DNA of 22,858 nucleotides, taken from contig WION01000718.1 in NCBI GenBank assembly GCA_015039365.1, positions 1 through 22,858 on the forward strand, read 5' to 3'. Origin of the DNA: Amanita rubescens (taxonomy: Eukaryota > Basidiomycota > Agaricomycetes > Agaricales > Amanitaceae). The stretch's first letter is position 1, and every line of letters begins with the position of its first letter. Under the pieces are notes generated by a model that saw nothing but the letters and a program-made list of their open reading frames with translations, searched no databases and was not told the DNA's origin. A program made the translations under genes and the position numbers. This document shows, piece after piece, positions 17,413 through 22,858 of the stretch.

Positions 17413-18724
17413 CTACTGCCCTCCTCCCGCTATAAACCATTTCATGTAAGAGACAAGCTTACTTGTTTGCTCCTCCGTTATTGCATTGTATAACGATACA
17501 CGTATACCTGTCAAAGAAAGAGTCAGGCGATGTCTGGCGTCGAAAGCTTGCATCGTACCTCCAAGGGATCTGTGATTGTAATTCAGCACACCGTTGCAGA
17601 AGTATGGAATAAACAGACCTGTGGCCTTTTAATCCCTTTAAGCCCCGATTTTCCGCTTCTGCCAAAAATTTTGCCTCAGCACCTTCTCCAAGAACTTCAA
17701 AGACGATGTTCATCATGCTACCAGAGCCTACGTTCACTATACTCCTGAAGATACCCCGTTTCTCCCCTTCCCTGAGAGCACCGTATACTTTATCCGCTTT
17801 CCTCTGATTGAGGTCTTCGTAGTACTCTACGCCTCCCAACTTCTTATTGCGCTCCAGAACCAATCCTGCCATGTATATTGCCAATACAGGCGGCGTATTG
17901 AACAAACTGCCCTTGTCGGAAAGCGTTTTGTAGGACATGGTCACCGGAACGGGTGTCGCGCCATATCGCGCTGCGGCATCAACGTCGACAAGACAATCTT
18001 GCCGGACGATGACGATGGTCAACCCGGCAGGTCCAAGGTTTTTTTGTGCCCCGGCGTAAATGATAGCATGATCAGCCAGGCGCGGGATACGCCGTGACAT
18101 GAAGGAGGAGGAGTAGTCGCCAACCAGCGGGAGTAACTTGTCCTTCGGCAAAAGGTGGAATGGGAATGACGCTGGTGAATTCTCGTCTTTCGCGAATTGA
18201 ACACCGTTTACGGTTTCGTTTTCGCAATAATAGATCAGTGCCGGATCGGGGGAGAAGTTGTATACTGCGTGAGGTGGGATATTATCGAATTTTCCATCTT
18301 TTGAGTAGGTACGAGCATCCACTGCAATGTGAAATTTCGCGCCTCCGAGCCTTTTCGCTTCCTCTGCTGCGGCATTACTCCAGGAGCCAGTGATGACATA
18401 GTCCATAGTCCTGTCATCATCATCCAGGTTAGGATGCAACAATCGATGCCGAGCGAGCATATTAAGTACGACTGCGGAAAATTGCCCCGAACCTCCGCCC
18501 TGGGTGAAAAGAATCTTGTGAGTGGGAGGTACATGCAACTGTTCTCGTATCAGAGCTTCGCAATGGGTGATATAGGTTTGGAAATCTTTTGATCTGTGTG
18601 ATACTTCGGCTATGCCAATGCCTGTATCATTGAAGTTGAACAAAGCCTTGGACGTTTGCTCAAGCACATCTTCTGGGAGAGCCGATGGCCCAGGGCCAAA
18701 GTAGATGACTCGGGAGCTGGACAT
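17413..18724 (-). CDS. SER1: Phosphoserine aminotransferase
   Basis: PLP enzyme converting 3-phosphohydroxypyruvate and glutamate to phosphoserine, the second step of the phosphorylated serine pathway in the cytosol. Exons: 18724-17619, 17569-17559, 17507-17413, giving 403 aa. Family features: N-terminus VIYFGPGPSALPEDVLEQ, TQGGGSGQFSAVV, GSWSNAAAEEAKR, GDYSSSFMSR with Asp203, and AGAQKNLGPAG with the PLP lysine at Lys228. The 11-nt middle exon supplies SLGG of the conserved stretch HRSLGGIRVSLYNAITEEQ; both flanking introns (49 and 51 nt) are GT-AG. Reading straight on from exon 1 instead gives an unrelated tail to a stop at 17461-17459, so the spliced model is preferred. The stop lies 78 nt from the tRNA gene. 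The 222 nt upstream of the start show nothing recognised. Confidence 0.93.
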
Positions 18725-18946
18725 GATTGTGAGGAGCCAAAATTGATTACGTTGCTTATCTATCTAAGCCGACTAGTTTACAACAAAAATCACCACAATG
18801 TAAAAGGTCCGATACAAGTAGGAACGAGTCGTACGCTTATCGTAATCTGAAAGTCCGTGATAGCGTTACAGTGCTCTATGAGACAAATTAGAGATTCAGA
18901 ACTATTTGATAAGTAAGATAGAGCAGAGCAATGGAATAGATTACAG

Positions 18947-19589
18947 TCAAAGCATTGATGTCCTAGGAGGCGTCAGACAGCTGATGTTCATGCCATGCGA
19001 GGTCGAGTCAATAATTGGCATCAAATCGTAGAATGTCGTGCGAGAGGGGTCGAAAAGGGATGGGGGCGTCGTAGATGCACTTGCGGGTGTATATCCAGCG
19101 CGATTTAAGACGTCGGTTTCAGATATAATGTCACTGCAAATAGGATCAGGATTTGGAGAAAGAACGCGGACGGAAGACCTAGGCTTCCGCTGAGTGGATG
19201 CAGAAAAACGAGGAAGTGGCAACTGCGACAGATCTGCAATATCTGAAGGATTGAGGTTCAGCGCATCCGTTGGGGAGTCTAACGCGGCGATCCAAGGAAG
19301 AGAATCGAATGCATGAGAGTGATTCTCTGAGCGTGGATCAAGTAGATAAGGTCGGCGTGGCGTAGTCGTTGTGGCATTTGGTGTCGAGTTAAAATTGCGC
19401 TTGAAAAACTGTCGTGGAGTGTTCAGTGGACGGGGACGTGGTATAGTAGTACTCACGAATGCTGACGAGCTAACAGCGGAATCGGGAAGGCAAACTGGCG
19501 ATGCGAGATGCTAGGCGCGTTGTTTATGGGTCATCCCGGAAGACGGTGAATATGCTTACCGACGAATCGGACATGTTAGATGTGTCCAT
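18947..19589 (-). CDS. Hypothetical Ser/Pro/Thr-rich protein
   Basis: Not recognised. Two exons, 19589-19560 and 19510-18947, joined by a 49-nt GT-AG intron (GTAAGC donor), encode 197 aa beginning MDTSNMSDSS. The product is rich in Ser, Pro, Thr and Asn, has no membrane segment or signal peptide, and looks largely disordered. Basic patches (IPRPRPLNTPRQFFKR, TQRKPRSS) and several SP/TP sites could be phosphorylation targets. It could be a nuclear or regulatory protein, but nothing specific is claimed. The gene lies between HSP90 and SER1 on the same strand; its start is 168 nt beyond the HSP90 stop. It could begin at a later in-frame codon if exon 1 is not used. Confidence 0.6.
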
Positions 19590-19757
19590 GGTCGACGGAC
19601 GTGTAAGGAATTGGAATAATACAGTACAGGTTAAGACATGAGGAGATGAAAGGAGATTCAATGAAACTGTGACGACAAGATGTAGATGTTGTTTGGCTGT
19701 ATTTGACCTCAATGCTACACTATAACACATGTTGAATAAATGACACGACGAGTTTTT

Positions 19758-22161
19758 TTAATCTATCTCCTCCATGGCAGAAGTCGATACTGCTTCCACC
19801 GCAGGGGGTGCTTCCGTAGGTGGTGCAGGAACTGTCTCCTCGTCATCCACGTCAAGGCCCAGAGCAATCATGCGGTAAATTCGCTTGGCAAATGATGTAG
19901 GTTCCTCCAGCGCGAAGCCCGACGTTAGGAGTGCCGTCTCATAGAGGAGATATGTTAGATCGCGAACTGATTTATCGGCCTTGTCTTCGGCAACCTTTTT
20001 CTTAAGCTCCTTGACGATGGCGTTTTGAGGATTCAGCTCGAGAGTCTTCTTTGACGCCATGTAGGACGACATTGAAGTGTCACGAAGAGCCTGAGCTTTC
20101 ATGATTCGCTCCTACAAAGAGTCTCAGCAGAGTTTAACGTACACATACAGAATCGTGACTCACCATGTTCGACGACCATCCGAATTGGCCAGTAACCAAG
20201 ACACACGGAGAATCAGAAATGCGATTTGAAACGACGACCTTCTCGACCTTGTCACCAAGCGCATCTTTTACGACGGTACACAATTCATTGAAAGCAGCTG
20301 CTTCCGCTTCGCGTGAAGTTTTCTCATCCTCGGTCTCCTCCAATTCCAGACCCTCCTTAGAGACGCAAATGAGCTTCTTGCCATCGAATTCCTTCAACTG
20401 GCTAATAGCATATTCATCAATTGGATCCACGAGTAATAGGACTTCGAAGCCTTTCTTCTTAAGAACTTCCAGGAATGGGGAGTCGCGCACGGCCGCTAGC
20501 GACTCGCCGGTCAAATAGTAAACGGATTTTTGCACCTCTGGCATGCGAGTGATATAATCTATGGTGATTATTGTCAGCATGCATAATTACCGGCAACCAA
20601 CGCCGTACCTTTCAAAGACGTTTGTTCGTCCACGGATTTCGTCGAGTAGAACCGCAAGAATTCCGCTAGCTTGCTACGGTTCTGCGCGTCTTCATGGATA
20701 CCCAATTTCAAGTTCTTTCCAAAGGCTTCATAGAACTTGTTGAAGTTATCCTTGTCCTCAGCAATCTCGCTGAATAAATCCATGCACTTCTTGACGATGT
20801 TTTTGCGGATGACTTTAAGGATCTTGTTTTGTTGTAGTGTTTCACGAGAGATGTTGAGGGGAAGGTCCTCAGAGTCGACAATACCCTTGATGAAGTTGAG
20901 GTATTCAGGAATGAGATCCTCGCAGTCGTCCATGATGAAGACGCGGCGGACATAGAGTTTGATGTTGTTGCGCTTCTTTTTAGATTCGAAAAGATCGAAC
21001 GGCGCACTGTTAACTTGATAAGCGTGTTATTCGTAAGGTCGTTACCCGTATACGCACCGTTTAGGCACGAAGAGGATGGCCTTGAATTCGAGCTGACCTT
21101 CTACAGAGAAGTGCTTGACTGCGAGGTGATCTTCCCAGTCATTTGTCAAACTCTTGTAGAATGATCCATATTCTTCCGAGGTGATGTCGTTAGGGTTACG
21201 TGTCCAGATTGGCTTCGTTTTGTTGAGCTCCTCGTTGACCACTTCTTTTTCCTTGATCTTCTTCGTCTTCTTTTCTTTTGCCTTCTCCTCCTCGTCCTCG
21301 ACCTCCTCAATTTTTGGTTTCTCTTCATCATCTTTAGCTTCCTCCTCCTCGTCCTCGACTTCCTAGACTGCAATCAGAAACGTATTCATTTTATGCACAT
21401 CCTCACATACCTTCTCAACCTCTTTAGTCACAGCGAGTTGAATGGGGTAGGAAATGAACTCGGAATGCTTCTTGACAACGTCCTTGATCCGTTTCTCTTC
21501 CAGGTACTCCAGCTGGTCCTCCTTTAAGTAGAGACGAATTTCTGTACCACGTTCGAGAGGAGGATTAACTTGATCAAGAGTGATCGTAAACGTTCCACCA
21601 GCGGCCGACTCCCAAATGTATTGCTCATCGTCGTTGTGCTTGGAGATGACTTGCACTCGTTCGGCAACAAGGTAAGCTGAATAGAAACCAACACCGAATT
21701 GACCGATCATAGAAATATCGGCGCCGGAGTTGAGAGCTTCCATGAAACCCTGGAATCGGACTAACCTTAATCAAGTACAAAATGTGGAACAGGGACACAT
21801 ACCTTTGTACCGGATTTTGCAATAGTACCAAGGTTGTTGACGAGATCAGATTTGGTCATCCCAATGCCCGTATCGCGGATGGAAAGCAACTTGTTTTCCT
21901 TGTCCGGTACAATGCGAACACACAAGTCCTTTCCAGTGTCGAGGACCGACGGCTCGGTAAGTGACGCGTAGCGAATTTTATCAAGGGCATCGGAAGCATT
22001 AGATATCAACTCGCGCAGGAAGATCTCTTTATTCGAGTAGAAGGTGTCTAGATGCGACAGGTTAACGAACGCGACCTGCGGGGAGAAGGAAACATACTGA
22101 TGATAAGATCAAGCAATTGACTGATTTCAGCCTGGAATCCAAAGCTTTCTGTTTGGGCCAT
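19758..22161 (-). CDS. HSP90: Heat shock protein 90 (cytosolic)
   Basis: ATP-dependent dimeric chaperone for kinases, receptors and other clients. Exons: 22161-22098, 22047-21803, 21749-21411, 21362-21058, 21006-20609, 20558-20164, 20111-19758, giving 699 aa. The GHKL ATPase domain shows Glu34 and Asn38 in [15 protein letters not shown], Asp80 in RDTGIGM, and [17 protein letters not shown]. An acidic/basic charged linker follows intron 3 and contains two imperfect EVEDEEE units. The middle domain has [20 protein letters not shown] and [13 protein letters not shown], with the catalytic-loop arginine in SRE. The C-terminal dimer domain ends in MEEID rather than the usual MEEVD. All introns are GT-AG. 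A heat-shock element lies about 195 nt upstream. Confidence 0.97.
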
Positions 22162-22309
22162 GATGAAGCAGAACTAATATCGAGTAAGAACGCCGTTGGA
22201 GTGACGATAAGAAAGCTTACGGAGGACGGTAACTATAGGGTATGGTAAGAAAGAAAATGCGACTGAGGGGAGAGCGCGTACTGTCCCCTTTTGTACCAGC
22301 GATATCTTG

Positions 22310-22317
22310 TTCTCGAA
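22310..22317. promoter_or_regulatory. Partial heat-shock element
   Basis: TTCTCGAA is one inverted pair of the 5-nt heat-shock unit, about 150 nt upstream of the HSP90 start, followed by poorer matches (ATC, then GAAAC). Confidence 0.45.
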
Positions 22318-22354
22318 CAATCTGAAACTTGCCGAATACGGAAAAGCCGCCCTG

Positions 22355-22367
22355 GAACCTTCTCGAA
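22355..22367. promoter_or_regulatory. Heat-shock element of HSP90
   Basis: GAACCTTCTCGAA is a perfect three-unit nGAAnnTTCnnGAAn array, the binding site of an Hsf1 trimer. It lies about 195 nt upstream of the HSP90 start codon and only ~40 nt past the stop of the next gene, so the HSP90 promoter fills the 244-nt gap. Confidence 0.75.
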
Positions 22368-22405
22368 CTTTGCTCTACTAGTACATTATACTGTAACAGA
22401 CTTTT

Positions 22406-22858
22406 CTACTTACCCTCCAGATGTACCTCGACTACAGCCCTTAGCTCCTCATTGTCACTTTTGAGCCTGTCATTTTCGTCTCGCAATCTCTGATTCGCCT
22501 TTGTTAGTGCCCCCCCTCTCTCCCGCAGCTGATGCTATCTCCTGTTCAAGGTGGGTGACGAAGGGAATCTGTCTTGCGTCTCATTTGTGACAAGCGTGCT
22601 TCTAACGTCTGTATTTGTCGTCGATACGCTCTTTTCCTCGCGTTAGAACAGTATCACATTTGCTATTAATTTGACTTACCGTATTTGGGCGTCCATCTCA
22701 GCCTGTGTTTTTTCGTAACTTTCCAAGCGTAATTCCATCTGCTTGAAGTGGCTTTGCATCATCGTTATCTGTTCTCCACGCTCGTTAAATCGTGCAAAAT
22801 CCTCGTCCCTGGCGTAGCACTTTAATATAGATTCTCTTAGAACTGTGTCCGAACAAAA
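22406..22858 (-). CDS. Coiled-coil protein, 3' part, with two frame breaks
   Basis: The gene runs in from beyond the right edge and ends with TAG at 22408-22406. The first exon (22858-22680) reads through ESILKCYARDEDFARFNE and HFKQMELRLESYEKTQAEMD. After a 43-nt intron (22679-22637), exon 2 continues RAYRRQIQTLEARLSQMRRK. The frame then breaks at the GGG run 22563-22565 (minus strand CCC), resumes as THLEQEIASAAGERGG, and breaks again at seven C's (22510-22516) before LTKANQRLRDENDRLKSDNE and the end HLEGK. Heptad spacing across all three pieces indicates one long coiled coil. Each break is repaired by ignoring one base in a homopolymer, so sequencing error and recent loss of function are both possible. 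The family was not identified. Confidence 0.6.

Noticed and set aside
17461..17619. Alternative C-terminal tail of phosphoserine aminotransferase
   Set aside because: Reading straight through replaces the conserved RVSLYNA motif with unrelated residues; the microexon model restores the family end and length.
21146..21373. Arginine-rich minus-strand protein
   Set aside because: It is the out-of-frame reading of the acidic HSP90 linker, reached by using the wrong acceptor (GCAG instead of GTCTAG).
1..22858. CRISPR array, prophage or bacterial operon
   Set aside because: No regularly spaced repeats and no Shine-Dalgarno-led gene strings; spliceosomal introns are present throughout.

Overview
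The window is eukaryotic nuclear DNA from a filamentous fungus, most likely a mushroom-forming basidiomycete (Agaricomycetes). The support is gene architecture: about 66 introns of mostly 43-64 nt, exons as short as 11 nt, very short intergenic gaps, and the degenerate remains of a tyrosine-kinase-like gene of the type expanded in Agaricomycetes. No species is claimed. All gene models were spliced by hand from GT-AG (some GC-AG) boundaries, reading-frame phase and recalled family conservation; none has been checked against transcripts or databases.

Layout. 1-499 (-): 5' end of a Vps1-type dynamin GTPase. 500-2783: gene-poor DNA with a broken kinase pseudogene (1823-2223, +) lying between exact 16-nt inverted repeats. 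2784-6353: a tandem duplication carrying two GH88-type unsaturated glucuronyl hydrolase genes (2875-4343 and 4642-6114, +). Copy A has lost four putative active-site residues that copy B keeps. Each unit carries the tail of the convergent NTF2 gene; the intact NTF2 gene is 6193-6786 (-) and a dead NTF2 tail sits between the two GH88 copies. 6882-8328 (+): conserved protein of unknown function, divergent from NTF2 across 95 nt. 8625-9766 (+): TATA-binding protein, itself preceded by a TATA box. 10014-11531 (+): ALG3 mannosyltransferase. 11669-12666 (+): 2OG-Fe(II) oxygenase of the prolyl-4-hydroxylase type. 12715-17184 (+): TRAPPC10/Trs130, 20 exons, only 48 nt behind the oxygenase stop codon. 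17238-17334 (-): intron-containing tRNA-Ser(GCU). 17413-18724 (-): phosphoserine aminotransferase with an 11-nt microexon. 18947-19589 (-): Ser/Pro-rich hypothetical protein. 19758-22161 (-): HSP90 ending in MEEID, with a heat-shock element upstream. 22406-22858 (-): 3' end of a coiled-coil protein whose frame breaks at two homopolymers.

Most genes are unrelated housekeeping functions (membrane fission, nuclear import, basal transcription, N-glycan assembly, Golgi/endosome tethering, serine synthesis, chaperone) and form no pathway cluster. The accessory part is 500-6353, which holds the pseudogene, the repeats and the diverging glycoside hydrolase pair. The most unusual features are the probably non-catalytic GH88 paralogue beside an intact one, the duplicated NTF2 tail, and the high share of GC-AG introns.
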